64,000 nt of DNA from Catenuloplanes indicus (GCF_030813715.1 NZ_JAUSUZ010000001.1:62001-126000), one strand, 5' to 3'; counted from the first letter of the stretch, positions 9,201 through 17,737 are shown. Made by a program: numbers and translations. The notes: generated from the sequence alone by a model not told the origin.

Positions 9201-10178
9201 ATGGAGTACACGCGGCTCGGCTCGACCGGTCTGAAGGTTTCCCGGATCTGCCTCGGCATGATGACCTACGGTTCGCCGTCCTGGCGCGAATGGGTGCTGG
9301 ACGCGGAGGCCGGCAAGCCGATCGTGCGCCGCGCGGTCGAGCTCGGCGTGACGTTCTTCGACACCGCGGACATGTACTCGGTCGGCGGCAGTGAGGAGGT
9401 CACCGGCCGGCTGCTGCGCGCGTTCTTCCACCGCCGGGACGACTACGTGCTGGCGACCAAGGTCTACCACCCGATGGGCGACGGGCCGAACGACCGCGGC
9501 CTCTCCAGGAAGCACATCCTCTCCTCGATCGACGACTCGCTGCGCCGGCTCGGCACCGACTACGTCGACCTGTACCAGATCCACCGGTGGGACTACGACA
9601 CGCCGATCGAGGAGACCATGGAGGCGCTGCACGACGTGGTGCGTGCCGGCAAGGCCCGCTACATCGGCGCGTCCAGCATGTTCGCCTGGCAGTTCGCCAA
9701 GGCGCAGCACGTCGCGGCGGTCAACGGCTGGACCCGGTTCGTGTCCATGCAGCCGCAGTACAACCTGGTCTACCGCGAGGAGGAGCGGGAGATGCTGCCG
9801 CTCTGCGCGGACCAGGGCGTCGGCGTGATCCCGTGGAGCCCGCTCGCCCGCGGGCTGCTGGCCGGCTCGCGGACCCGGGAGGGCCTGCACACCACCCGGG
9901 CCCGGACCGACGCGATCGCCCGCGACCTGTACACCGACGACGATCTCACGGTCGCGGAGGAACTGCGCCGGATCGCGGACGCGCGTTCGCTGCCGCCGGC
10001 CCAGGTCGCGCTGGCCTGGTTGCTGTCCCGGCCGGTGGTCACCGCGCCGATCGTGGGCGCGTCCCGGACCGCGCACGTCGAGGACGCGGCCGCGGCGGTC
10101 ACCGTGTCGCTCACCCCGGAGGAGATCGCGGCGCTCGAGGCGCCGTACCGGCCGCACGCGGTGACCGACCACGGCTGA
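9201..10178 (+). CDS. Aldo/keto reductase
   Basis: 325 aa (beta/alpha)8 NADPH-dependent oxidoreductase. The start MEYTRLGSTGLKVSRICLG is typical of the AKR branch related to potassium-channel beta subunits and YajO/Gpr. The tetrad is visible: Asp and Tyr in FFDTADMYS near residue 56, Lys in LATKVYHPM near 87, His in YQIHRWD near 129. The C-terminal NADPH-binding segment is PIVGASRTAHVEDA. The carbonyl substrate is unknown. It is divergent from the acyl-CoA dehydrogenase and 56 bp before the glycoside-hydrolase-like gene. Confidence 0.93.
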   Translation: MEYTRLGSTGLKVSRICLGMMTYGSPSWREWVLDAEAGKPIVRRAVELGVTFFDTADMYSVGGSEEVTGRLLRAFFHRRDDYVLATKVYHPMGDGPNDRGLSRKHILSSIDDSLRRLGTDYVDLYQIHRWDYDTPIEETMEALHDVVRAGKARYIGASSMFAWQFAKAQHVAAVNGWTRFVSMQPQYNLVYREEEREMLPLCADQGVGVIPWSPLARGLLAGSRTREGLHTTRARTDAIARDLYTDDDLTVAEELRRIADARSLPPAQVALAWLLSRPVVTAPIVGASRTAHVEDAAAAVTVSLTPEEIAALEAPYRPHAVTDHG

Positions 10179-10234
10179 CCGGCCAACTTCCCGGAAACCC
10201 CGGACAAAAGCGAATACGGCGACAAAATGATCAG

Positions 10235-12520
10235 GTGACGGGATCCCATCGTGCGCCGGGCCGACACCACCAGATCCAGCCTGCGGGCAACTCGCGCTGG
10301 CGCTGGCTCGTCGGCATGGGCGCGGTGATCGCGCTCGGCGCGTTCGGCGTGCACCAGGTGCTGGCCGACGAGGCCCCGCCCGCCACGCCGGTCCCGGAGT
10401 TCACCAGCCGGATCGCCGGTGTGACCGGCCTGCCCGCGCCGCCCGCGGACGCGGCGAGCTGGGCCGCGCACCGGCGGATCGCCGGGAACGGGCTGAAGGT
10501 GGTCGCGCAGGCGATGGGCGAGCAGTTCGTGCTGCACACCGCGTCCGGCAGCAAGACGTTCCTGCCCGGCGTCAACCTCGGCTCGACCACGCCCGGCCAC
10601 CAGCCGGGCGAGCTGGCGATCACGGCGGAGGACTACCGGGCCTGGTTCGCCGCGATGGACCGGATGGGCATCCGCGTCGTCCGGATCTACACGATCCACC
10701 CGCCGGCGTTCTACCAGGAGCTGGCCGCGCACAACCGGAAGAACCCGGACCGGCCGCTCTACCTGAGCCAGGGCGTGTACCTGCCGGACGAGTCCTACGC
10801 GCGCACCGGCGACCTCTACGACGACGCGGTCACCACTGCGTTCATCCGGGAGCTCAAGGACGCGTCCGCCGCGGTGTCCGGCGCGCTGGAGCGCGAGCCG
10901 CAGCGAGGGCGTGCGCACGGCACCTGGACCGCGGACGTCAGCCCGTGGCTCGCCGCGTGGATCATCGGCGTGGAGTGGGACCCGAACGGCGTGCACGAGT
11001 CCGACCGGAAGAACGCGAAACGCCCGCTCTTCGCCGGCCGGTACTTCGCGGCGACCGCGAACGCCTCGCCGACCGAGCGGTGGCTGGCCACCCGGATGGA
11101 CAATCTGGCCTCGGCCGAGGCCGCCCGCGGCCGCAGCGCGCCGATCGCGTTCGTGAACTGGCCGACCACCGACCCGCTGCGGCACCCGGAGGAGCCGCTG
11201 CCGCAGGAGGACCTGGCCGGCGTGGACGCGAACCACGTGCGGGCCACCGAGGCGTGGCCGGGCGGCACGTTCGCCAGCTACCACGCCTACCCGTACTACC
11301 CGGACTTCCAACGGCACGAGCCGGCGTTGCAGCAGGCGATCTACAACGGCCGGCCGGACGCGTACGCCGGGTATTTGACCGCGCTGCGCCGCCACCACGC
11401 GGGCATGCCCGTGATGATCACGGAGTTCGGCGTACCGTCGAGTCTCGGCACCGCGCACGCCGGACCGCTCGGCCGCGGCCAGGGCGACCACAGCGAGCGT
11501 GAGGCGATGACGATCAACGCGGAGCTGCTGCGCGTCATCCGCGGCACCGGCATGGCCGGTGGTTTCCTGTTCGGCTGGGCCGACGAGTGGTTCACGTTCA
11601 CCTGGAACACGATCGCGCACCAGCTGCCCGCGGACCGGCGGCAGCTGTGGCACGACCCGCTCACCAACGAGCAGCATTTCGGGATCGTCGCGACCGACCC
11701 GACCGGGCCGCCGGAGGGCTGGCCGCAGCAGGTGCTGGACGCGCCGGAGTCGCCGATCGCGACGCGTGCCGTGGCCGCGGTGGACGAGTCGTACCTCTCG
11801 CTGGGTCTGGTTCTGGCGAAGCCGGCGCCGAAGGCGCTGACGCTGGGCCTGGACGTGATCCCGGAGATCGCCGGCAGCCCGCCGCCCGGCTCCACCGACG
11901 AGGGCGCGGACCTGGCGATCCAGCTGGACCTGGCGGCGCTGACCGGTCAGGTGTGGGTGCGCGAGCAGCTGGACCCGATGCCGCTGGACTACCAGGTGCC
12001 GGCCGGGCTGCGGCCGAAGCCGGTCAACGGCTGGCAGCGCTACCAGCTGATCATCAACCGGGACCTGACCGTGCCGTCCACCGGGCGGAAGCTGCCGGCC
12101 GAGCTGTTCGACGTGGGCCGGCTCAACCACGGCGTATGGGACCCGGCCGGGCAGGACGCGGACAACCGGAACCTGTGGCGGCTCACCGACGACGGCACGC
12201 TGACCATGCGCATCCCGTGGGCGTTCGCCGGCTTCGCCGACCCGTCGTCGCTGCAGGTGCTGGTTCCGGACGGGAACGTCGCGACCACCAGGACCGCCAC
12301 CGGGGTACGGGTCCGGCTGGCCGCGGACGGCAAGCTGGAGCCGCTGGAGGAGATCGCGTGGGAGCCGTGGAACCGGGTCTACTACACCGAACGGCTGAAG
12401 GCCGGTGCCGAGCTGCTGCGCGAGGCGCTGATCGAGACCGCGGCCGGTGCACTGCCCGCGCCGTCCTCGTCCCCGGCACCGTCCGTGACGACGTCCCCGA
12501 ATGACGGCACGGTGGGTTAG
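10235..12520 (+). CDS. Membrane-anchored glycoside hydrolase-like protein
   Basis: 761 aa from the GTG at 10235; a later ATG at 10316 would cut into the hydrophobic anchor (about residues 20-40, WRWLVGMGAVIALGAFGV). The exported part resembles clan GH-A TIM-barrel enzymes: FLPGVNLGSTTPG near 110, RMGIRVVRIYTIHPP near 150, an acid/base candidate in IIGVEWDPN near 245, and a nucleophile candidate in MPVMITEFGVPSS near 395. The C-terminal 260 residues are a beta-rich module. It probably hydrolyses or remodels a glycan at the cell surface, which fits the nearby envelope glycosyltransferases. The exact GH family is not assignable by eye. Upstream Shine-Dalgarno pairing is weak. Confidence 0.7.
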   Translation: MTGSHRAPGRHHQIQPAGNSRWRWLVGMGAVIALGAFGVHQVLADEAPPATPVPEFTSRIAGVTGLPAPPADAASWAAHRRIAGNGLKVVAQAMGEQFVLHTASGSKTFLPGVNLGSTTPGHQPGELAITAEDYRAWFAAMDRMGIRVVRIYTIHPPAFYQELAAHNRKNPDRPLYLSQGVYLPDESYARTGDLYDDAVTTAFIRELKDASAAVSGALEREPQRGRAHGTWTADVSPWLAAWIIGVEWDPNGVHESDRKNAKRPLFAGRYFAATANASPTERWLATRMDNLASAEAARGRSAPIAFVNWPTTDPLRHPEEPLPQEDLAGVDANHVRATEAWPGGTFASYHAYPYYPDFQRHEPALQQAIYNGRPDAYAGYLTALRRHHAGMPVMITEFGVPSSLGTAHAGPLGRGQGDHSEREAMTINAELLRVIRGTGMAGGFLFGWADEWFTFTWNTIAHQLPADRRQLWHDPLTNEQHFGIVATDPTGPPEGWPQQVLDAPESPIATRAVAAVDESYLSLGLVLAKPAPKALTLGLDVIPEIAGSPPPGSTDEGADLAIQLDLAALTGQVWVREQLDPMPLDYQVPAGLRPKPVNGWQRYQLIINRDLTVPSTGRKLPAELFDVGRLNHGVWDPAGQDADNRNLWRLTDDGTLTMRIPWAFAGFADPSSLQVLVPDGNVATTRTATGVRVRLAADGKLEPLEEIAWEPWNRVYYTERLKAGAELLREALIETAAGALPAPSSSPAPSVTTSPNDGTVG

Positions 12521-12538
12521 CGCGGTAGGTTCTTCGGC

Positions 12539-13000
12539 GTGGAGGAGATCGACGGGGCGATCGTGACGGCGCTGACCGCGGACGGGCGGCTGTCGTACAC
12601 GGACCTCGCGGAACGCGTCGGCCTGTCGGTGTCGGCCGTGCACCAGCGGGTGCGTCGCCTGGAGCAGCGCGGCGTGATCAAGGGCTACACCGCGCGCGTC
12701 TCGTACGAGGCGATCGACCTGCAGCTCACCGCATTCGTGGCGATCCGGCCGTTCGACCCGTCGCAGCCGGACGACGCGCCGGAGCGGCTGGCCCACCTGC
12801 CGGAGATCGAGTCGTGCTACTCGGTGGCCGGCGAGGACTTCTACATGCTGCTGGTCCGGGTGGCCAGTCCCGGCGAGCTGGAACGGCTGCTGCAGCAGAT
12901 CCGCACCGCCGCGAACGTGACCACCCGCACCACCGTGGTGCTCTCCACGCCGTACGAGGGACGCCCGCCGACGGTCAGCGCGAGTTCCACTCCAGAATGA
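12539..13000 (+). CDS. Lrp/AsnC-family transcriptional regulator
   Basis: 153 aa with the classic two-domain layout. An N-terminal winged helix-turn-helix (IVTALTADGRLSYTDLAERV then VSAVHQRVRRLEQRGVIKGY) is followed by an AsnC/RAM ligand-binding domain (FVAIRPF, IESCYSVAGEDFYMLLVRV). Such proteins are octameric feast/famine regulators that sense amino acids. The gene starts with GTG 18 bp after the preceding stop and its end overlaps the convergent phosphatase gene by 26 bp. Lrp-type regulators often control neighbouring amino-acid genes, so the lysine aminomutase locus 3 kb away is a possible target. That is inference only. Confidence 0.92.
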   Translation: MEEIDGAIVTALTADGRLSYTDLAERVGLSVSAVHQRVRRLEQRGVIKGYTARVSYEAIDLQLTAFVAIRPFDPSQPDDAPERLAHLPEIESCYSVAGEDFYMLLVRVASPGELERLLQQIRTAANVTTRTTVVLSTPYEGRPPTVSASSTPE

Positions 13001-13541
13001 CCGGCCGGCCGTGCTCGAACCCGAGCCGGCACAGCGTGGCGGTGTCCAGCCGGAGCCGCCCGCCGACGCGGACCGGCTCCTCGATCCACCGGGCCCCGGC
13101 CACACGCAGCGCGTGACCGTGCGCGACCAGCGCGACGTCGCCGTGCCGCAGGTGTTCCCGGGCACGCGCCAGGACCCGGTCGAGGCGGGCACCGATCCGC
13201 TCCGGTGACTCGCCGCCGGGGACGCCGTCGTCCCAGAGGTACCAGTCCGGGTCGGTGCGGTGGATCTCGGCCGTGGTGATGCCCTCATAGGCGCCGTAGT
13301 CCCACTCGGCCAGGTCGTCGTCGATCGCGGTCACCCCGAGGCCGGCCAGCTCCGCGGTCCGCCGCGCGCGGATGCGCGGGCTGCACAGCACGGCCGCGAA
13401 CTCGCGTCCCTTGATCTTCGCGCCGATCGCGCGCGCCTGCTCCTCGCCCGCGGCCGTGAGGGGGATGTCGGTGCGGCCGGTGTGCCGCCCGGCGACGCTC
13501 CACTCGGTCTGCCCGTGCCGTACGAGAACGATCTCCGCCAT
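12975..13541 (-). CDS. Histidine phosphatase (phosphoglycerate mutase-like)
   Basis: 188 aa. The catalytic RHG motif is at residues 8-10 (IVLVRHGQTEW) and the second histidine is in LVAHGHALRVAGARW near 150. The WDYGAYEG segment near 88 is the conserved acid/phosphate loop of this superfamily. The family removes phosphate from small sugars, alpha-ribazole phosphate or proteins via a phosphohistidine. With a B12-dependent aminomutase nearby, a cobalamin role (CobC-like) is possible but not supported by specific residues. The 3' end overlaps the Lrp-type gene. Confidence 0.88.
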   Translation of the reverse strand: MAEIVLVRHGQTEWSVAGRHTGRTDIPLTAAGEEQARAIGAKIKGREFAAVLCSPRIRARRTAELAGLGVTAIDDDLAEWDYGAYEGITTAEIHRTDPDWYLWDDGVPGGESPERIGARLDRVLARAREHLRHGDVALVAHGHALRVAGARWIEEPVRVGGRLRLDTATLCRLGFEHGRPVILEWNSR

Positions 13542-13672
13542 GGTCGTCAGTCAACCAGACCGGGTTTCCGGCTAGCCTCCTAGGAAGGACACGCCACGGT
13601 CTGTTTGGCGGCCGGGCAGAGTGGAGACGTTCCGGAGTGCAGGTCAACGACGCAGACACCGGAGGTACGACG

Positions 13673-13873
13673 ATGAGCTTCACCGACAAGATCCGGAACA
13701 AGGTCGACGAGCTGAAGGGCGAGACCAAGGAGAAGGCGGGCGACGCGACCGACAACCCGCGTCTGCAGGCCGAGGGTTCCGCCGAGGCGACCGCGGCCCG
13801 GGGCCGTCAGGCCGGCGAGCACGTCAAGGACGCCGCCCGCGACGTGAGCGACGCGATCCGCGGACACCGCTGA
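13673..13873 (+). CDS. CsbD-family stress protein
   Basis: 66 aa, hydrophilic, beginning MSFTDKIRNKVDELKGE. The KxKxxELKGxxKEKxGDAT pattern and the short acidic/basic helix content are typical of CsbD-like proteins, which accumulate under general stress in many bacteria; their molecular role is unknown. The ATG at 13673 is chosen because GGAGG lies 7 nt upstream; an upstream GTG at 13637 has no such site. A strong hairpin follows immediately, so the gene is a single unit. Confidence 0.85.
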   Translation: MSFTDKIRNKVDELKGETKEKAGDATDNPRLQAEGSAEATAARGRQAGEHVKDAARDVSDAIRGHR

Positions 13874-13880
13874 ACGTCAC

Positions 13881-13920
13881 CGTCGAGGGGCCCGGACAGG
13901 TGAGTCCGGGCCCCTCGACG
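13881..13920. terminator. Strong hairpin between convergent genes
   Basis: A perfect 16-bp inverted repeat (CGTCGAGGGGCCCGGA and its complement) with an 8-nt loop lies 7 bp after the CsbD-family stop. The convergent amine oxidase gene ends at 13994. The stem can serve both directions; there is no U-tract, as is usual in high-GC actinomycetes. Confidence 0.8.
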
Positions 13921-13993
13921 TGGGCAGCGCGTGCATGACCTGGCCACGGCGGTGAAGCCGGCGCGGGGTGCGGCGGGCCGGCCGGTGCGGCGA

Positions 13994-15151
13994 TCATGCG
14001 GCGGCGTGCAGCACGTCGGTGAGCACGCGGGTGGTGATGTCGTGGTCGGTGCCGGTCCAGAGGGTGTCGAGCCAGGGGCCGGCGAGGAGCCCGACGAGCG
14101 TGGGGGTGCCGTCCGCGTCGGTGGCGTCGAGCCATTCGCTGATCGCGCCGTCCGTGGGTCCGTGGATGCGGAAGTACCCGGTGTGCGGCCAGAACCGGTC
14201 GGTGGCGCGGAGGATGATCTTTTCGACGCGTCCCATGCCGAGGTGGCCGAGCGCGGTGCGGTGCGCGGCCGGGAGCGCGGGAGTGAACGTGATGTCCGGC
14301 AGTGCGCCGATCGGTACGGTGACGATCACGGCGTCGGTCCGGAGTCCGTCGACGGACACGCCGTCCGCGGTGTCGGTGATGGTGCGGACGGGTGTGCCGA
14401 GGCGGATGTCGAGGCCGTCGGCGAGGTGGTCGACGAGGCGCTGGTAGCTGCCGATGATCCATCGGTCGCCGTCGCCGACGCCGGGCTCGAAGCCGTGGCG
14501 GGCGCTGAGCCAGCCGAGGTCGGCGCCGGTGTCCATGACGATCTCGGAGTCGACGAGCCGGCGGAGTGCGGCCGGTGGTGCCGGCCAGGCGGCGAGGACG
14601 TCGGCGACGGACGCGTGTTCCGGTGCGGCGGCGAGCCGGGCGCGCAGTTGGCGTTCCAGGTCGTCGAGACCGGACCCGAATGCCGTGGGTACGACCGGGA
14701 GCGCGAGCTTCTCGGCAAGGCGCGCGAGGACGTTGTCGTCGTACTGCTGGAGCCAGTTCGCGCCGAGGTCGAAGGTGAACCCGCCGACGTCGGTGCCGGT
14801 GGTGCGGCCGCCGGTGCGGTGCCGGGCCTCAAGGACACGCGTGGTGATGCCGCGGGCGCGCAGGTGCTGTGCGGCGCCGAGGCCGGCCATGCCGGCGCCG
14901 ATGACGGTGACGTCGCGGTGTCCGTGGCCGGCGGCCCAGGCGGCGGCCTCGATGCCCTGTTCGTGGGCGCCGTGGGTCATGCCGGCGCGGGTCGGGTGGG
15001 TGGCCTCGCCGGCGAGGCGGATGCGGTCGCGGATCGGGGTGCCGAGCGTGGCGCGGTCGGCGGGGCTGCCGTGCCGTCCGATGAGGCTCCAGGATCCGCG
15101 GCTCCAGGGGTTGTCGGCCCAGTGGGTGACGGCGCTGGCGGTGATCGGCAC
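13994..15151 (-). CDS. Flavin amine oxidase with circularly permuted FAD domain
   Basis: 385 aa. Canonical MAO/polyamine-oxidase proteins start with the Rossmann GxGxxG motif and end with a second FAD-contacting stretch (W, RGSY, GEAT, HGA, SG). Here the second stretch is at the N terminus: THWADNPWSRGSWSL (9-23), RLAGEATH (46-53), MTHGAHEQGIEAA (58-70). The dinucleotide motif follows (VIGAGMAGLGAAQHL at 83-97, with GGRTTG at 114-119). The C terminus stops at LVGLLAGPWLDTLW...DVLHAA, exactly where the moved segment normally begins. All parts are present once, so this looks like a real permutation and not a truncation. The GTG start lies 10 bp after the kamA stop with no good Shine-Dalgarno, implying translational coupling. 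Likely an FAD amine oxidase acting on an amine linked to lysine metabolism; substrate unknown. Confidence 0.82.
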   Translation of the reverse strand: MPITASAVTHWADNPWSRGSWSLIGRHGSPADRATLGTPIRDRIRLAGEATHPTRAGMTHGAHEQGIEAAAWAAGHGHRDVTVIGAGMAGLGAAQHLRARGITTRVLEARHRTGGRTTGTDVGGFTFDLGANWLQQYDDNVLARLAEKLALPVVPTAFGSGLDDLERQLRARLAAAPEHASVADVLAAWPAPPAALRRLVDSEIVMDTGADLGWLSARHGFEPGVGDGDRWIIGSYQRLVDHLADGLDIRLGTPVRTITDTADGVSVDGLRTDAVIVTVPIGALPDITFTPALPAAHRTALGHLGMGRVEKIILRATDRFWPHTGYFRIHGPTDGAISEWLDATDADGTPTLVGLLAGPWLDTLWTGTDHDITTRVLTDVLHAAA

Positions 15152-15161
15152 GGCGGGGAGG

Positions 15162-16496
15162 TTAGCAGTGCGTGGCCCAGTGGTCGCGGCCTTTTCGGGG
15201 GAGGGTGTGGATCGGGTCGTAGTAGTGGTGGCGGGCGTCGACGGTGTCGTCGGTGAGGGTGGTGCGGTAGTTCTTGGTCCAGTGCGTGATGCCGAGGTCG
15301 CGGTCGTAGCCGGTGGCCATGTGGACCCAGCGTTTGCCGACGTAGGGGACGTCGCAGACGATGCGCGGGGTGGCGTAGCCGGGCAGGTATCCCATGATGT
15401 CGTGCTGGAGGGTCTGGGCCCGGTGGACGGGCAGCCGCCAGTGCTCGGCGCCGGGGATCATGTCGCACAGGTAGAGGTAGTAGGGCAGGATGCCGGCGTC
15501 GTCCTGCAGGGCGAAGCAGAGGTCGAGCAGGTCGTCGGCGGTGTCGTTGACGCCGTGCAGCAGGACGCCCTGGTTGCGGACGTCGCGCACGCCGATGTCG
15601 AGCATGGCGTGTGCGGCGCGGGCGACCAGCGGGGTGATGCTGTTCGCGTGGTTGATGTGGGTGTGGACGGCGAGGTTGACGCCGCGGCGGGCGGCGGTGC
15701 GGGCGACGCGTTCGAGGCCTTCGACGACGTGCGGCTGGAGCCAGTGCTGGGGTAGTCCGGCGAGGGCCTTGGTGGCGAGGCGGATGTCGCGGACGGTGTC
15801 GAGGTCGAGCAGGCGCATGAGGTAGGTCTCGAGTTGCCGCCAGGGGACGTTGGCGATGTCGCCGCCGGAGACGACCACGTCGCGGACCGTGGGGTGGGCG
15901 CGCAGGTAGTCGAGGTGGGCGTCGTGCCGGTCGACGGGTTTGAGCGCGAGTTTGAGCTTGGTGACCGCGGGGGTGTCGGTGCCGACGAGGTCCATCCGGG
16001 TGCAGTGCCCGCAGTATTGCGGGCAGGTGGGGACGAGTTCGGCGAGGACCTTGGTGGGGTAGCGGTGGGTGAGCCCGTCGGCGACCCACATGTCGTGTTC
16101 GTGGAGTGAGTCGCGGGTGGCGTACGGGTGGTCGGGTAGCCGTTCGCCGGCGAGCGGGAGCATGTAGCGGCGGATCGGGTCGGCGCGCAGGTCGGCGGTG
16201 TCCATGGTGTTGAGCATCTGGGGTGGCAGCAGCATGGTCATGGTGGCGCGGGTCGCCTGGTCGGCGGCGAGGTCGTCGTAGAAGGTGTCGTCGGCGAGGT
16301 CGCCGAGGACGTGCCGCAGCTGGCGGATGTTCCGGATGCAGTGGGCGCGTTGCCACTGGGCGGATTCCCACTGGTCGCGGGTGGTGTGCCGCCAGCCGGG
16401 GAGGCGGGTCCAGTCGGGTTCGTGGAGGGGACGGCGGGTGTAGGTGTAGGGCTGCCGTACTTCGTGGAGTGTGCTGGTCACGACGGCCTCCGACAT
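15162..16496 (-). CDS. kamA: Lysine 2,3-aminomutase (KamA family radical SAM)
   Basis: 444 aa. The radical-SAM cluster motif is CPQYCGHC (Cys158, Cys162, Cys165), in the CxxxCxxC form. Further KamA-type features are VVVSGGDIANVPW near 225, NQGVLLHGVND near 325 and YYLYLCDMIPGAEHWR near 350. The family uses SAM, a 4Fe-4S cluster and PLP to convert L-lysine to L-beta-lysine. Glutamate or arginine 2,3-aminomutases are close relatives, but the neighbouring kdd, kamDE and kal genes favour lysine. The ATG at 16496 is chosen for its GGAAGA site and the match of its N terminus; a longer frame would run across the divergent promoter region into kdd. It is followed after 10 bp by the permuted amine oxidase gene. 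Confidence 0.9.
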   Translation of the reverse strand: MSEAVVTSTLHEVRQPYTYTRRPLHEPDWTRLPGWRHTTRDQWESAQWQRAHCIRNIRQLRHVLGDLADDTFYDDLAADQATRATMTMLLPPQMLNTMDTADLRADPIRRYMLPLAGERLPDHPYATRDSLHEHDMWVADGLTHRYPTKVLAELVPTCPQYCGHCTRMDLVGTDTPAVTKLKLALKPVDRHDAHLDYLRAHPTVRDVVVSGGDIANVPWRQLETYLMRLLDLDTVRDIRLATKALAGLPQHWLQPHVVEGLERVARTAARRGVNLAVHTHINHANSITPLVARAAHAMLDIGVRDVRNQGVLLHGVNDTADDLLDLCFALQDDAGILPYYLYLCDMIPGAEHWRLPVHRAQTLQHDIMGYLPGYATPRIVCDVPYVGKRWVHMATGYDRDLGITHWTKNYRTTLTDDTVDARHHYYDPIHTLPRKGRDHWATHC

Positions 16497-16544
16497 TGGT
16501 TTTTCTTCCGTATGCCGCAGATTACTGGAAATCCTCCGGCACAG

Positions 16545-16554
16545 AGAATATTCT
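16545..16554. promoter_or_regulatory. AT-rich perfect palindrome in kamA-kdd divergent promoter
   Basis: AGAATATTCT is a perfect 10-bp palindrome in an 86-bp divergent gap that is far more AT-rich than the surroundings (for example AAGTTTTATTG at 16560-16570). Such a site is a plausible operator or the core of overlapping divergent promoters for both arms of the lysine locus. No regulator can be named with confidence. Confidence 0.4.
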
Positions 16555-16582
16555 GCCGTAAGTTTTATTGTCGGAGGTGGAT

Positions 16583-17584
16583 GTGGTGGTCGACGTTCCG
16601 GGCGCGCACCGCGTCCTCGGCCCGCCGGGTGTGCTGCCCCAGGCGGCGTGGCGGCTGGATCCCGATCCGGCGTTGAAGGACACCGCCGAGACACGGGTAC
16701 GGGTGGAACGGCTGAACCTCGACGCGGCGAGTTTCCGGCAGCTGCGGGACGCGCACGGTGACCGGGTGCGCGACGAGGTTCTGCGGATCGTGGCCGAGCG
16801 CGGCAAGATGCACAACCCGGTGACCGGTTCCGGCGGCATGCTGATCGGCGTGGTCGAGGAGTCCGGTCCGGACGCGACCGTGGGCGTGCGGCCGGGGGAC
16901 CGGATCGCGACGCTGGTCAGCCTGACGCTGACGCCGTTGACGATCACGGACGGGCTGGCCCGGTGGGACGGCCGGGCGGAGCAGGTGCCGTGCGACGGGT
17001 TCGCGATCCTGCACGGGCGTACCGTCGCCGCGGTCCTGCCGGGCGATCTGGATGCGGCGCTGGCGCTGGCCGTGTTCGACGTGTGCGGCGCGCCGGCGCT
17101 GACCGCGCGCGTGGTGGCCGGCTACCACCGGCCGGTGGTCGCGGTGATCGGCGGGTCCGGGAAGTCCGGTTCGCTGTCGCTGGCCGCGGCCCGGCGGGCC
17201 GGCGCGAGCCGCACCGTCGGCGTCTGTCCGGACGGGACCGAGGCGGCGCGGCTGCGCGAGTCCGGCCTGGCCGACGAGATCGTGGTCGCGGACGCGCGCG
17301 CGCCGATCGGCGGGGTCCGCGCGGACGTGACGGTCGTGTGCGTGGACGTGCCCGGCTGCGAGCACGCCGCGATCCTGGCCACCCGGGACGGTGGCACGGT
17401 GGTGTTCTTCTCGATGGCGACCAGTTTCACCGCGGCCGCGCTCGGCGCGGAGGGCCTGGCCGCGGACGTGACGCTCCTGATCGGCAACGGTTATGTGCCC
17501 GGCCACGCCCGGATGGCACTGGACCTGATCCGCGCCACGCCGGGCCTGCGGCAGTTGTTCACCCGGCGACTGCGGGCAGACTGA
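16583..17584 (+). CDS. kdd: L-erythro-3,5-diaminohexanoate dehydrogenase
   Basis: About 333 aa. The N terminus (DVPGAHRVLGPPGVLPQAAWRLD) resembles the family opening with a THRVIEPKGVLPQPAWKLD-like pattern, and a Rossmann motif VIGGSGKSGSLSLAAARRAG lies near residue 190. Kdd oxidatively deaminates 3,5-diaminohexanoate to 5-amino-3-oxohexanoate with NAD(P)+, the third step of lysine fermentation. The start is either GTG 16583 or GTG 16586, 5 or 8 nt after GGAGG; an earlier TTG at 16568 precedes the ribosome site and is unlikely. It is divergent from kamA, and a repeat-bearing gap follows. Confidence 0.88.
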   Translation: MVVDVPGAHRVLGPPGVLPQAAWRLDPDPALKDTAETRVRVERLNLDAASFRQLRDAHGDRVRDEVLRIVAERGKMHNPVTGSGGMLIGVVEESGPDATVGVRPGDRIATLVSLTLTPLTITDGLARWDGRAEQVPCDGFAILHGRTVAAVLPGDLDAALALAVFDVCGAPALTARVVAGYHRPVVAVIGGSGKSGSLSLAAARRAGASRTVGVCPDGTEAARLRESGLADEIVVADARAPIGGVRADVTVVCVDVPGCEHAAILATRDGGTVVFFSMATSFTAAALGAEGLAADVTLLIGNGYVPGHARMALDLIRATPGLRQLFTRRLRAD

Positions 17585-17594
17585 CCGAATGAGC

Positions 17595-17642
17595 GAGCTT
17601 GCGAGCGAATCATCGGCTCAGCGCCGGCCACCACGACACCGC
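17595..17642 (+). repeat. 48-bp direct repeat, copy 1
   Basis: Begins GAGCTTGCGAGCGAATCATC and ends CCACGACACCGC; identical over 48 bases to the copy at 17670-17717. It lies 10 bp after the kdd stop in the gap before the amidohydrolase gene. Confidence 0.9.
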
Positions 17643-17669
17643 CGCATGTCCGGGGAGCCCGGCACATGT

Positions 17670-17717
17670 GAGCTTGCGAGCGAATCATCGGCTCAGCGCC
17701 GGCCACCACGACACCGC
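17670..17717 (+). repeat. 48-bp direct repeat, copy 2
   Basis: Second identical copy, offset by 75 bases from the first, ending 20 bp before the amidohydrolase ATG. It therefore also forms the immediate 5' leader of that gene, which shows no clear Shine-Dalgarno except GTGGGGGA. Confidence 0.9.
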
Positions 17718-17737
17718 GGCGGCGTGGGGGATCCGGC

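Noticed and set aside
13673-13873. Longer start for the CsbD-like protein at GTG 13637
   Set aside because: The extra residues fall in the leader that carries the GGAGG site for ATG 13673.
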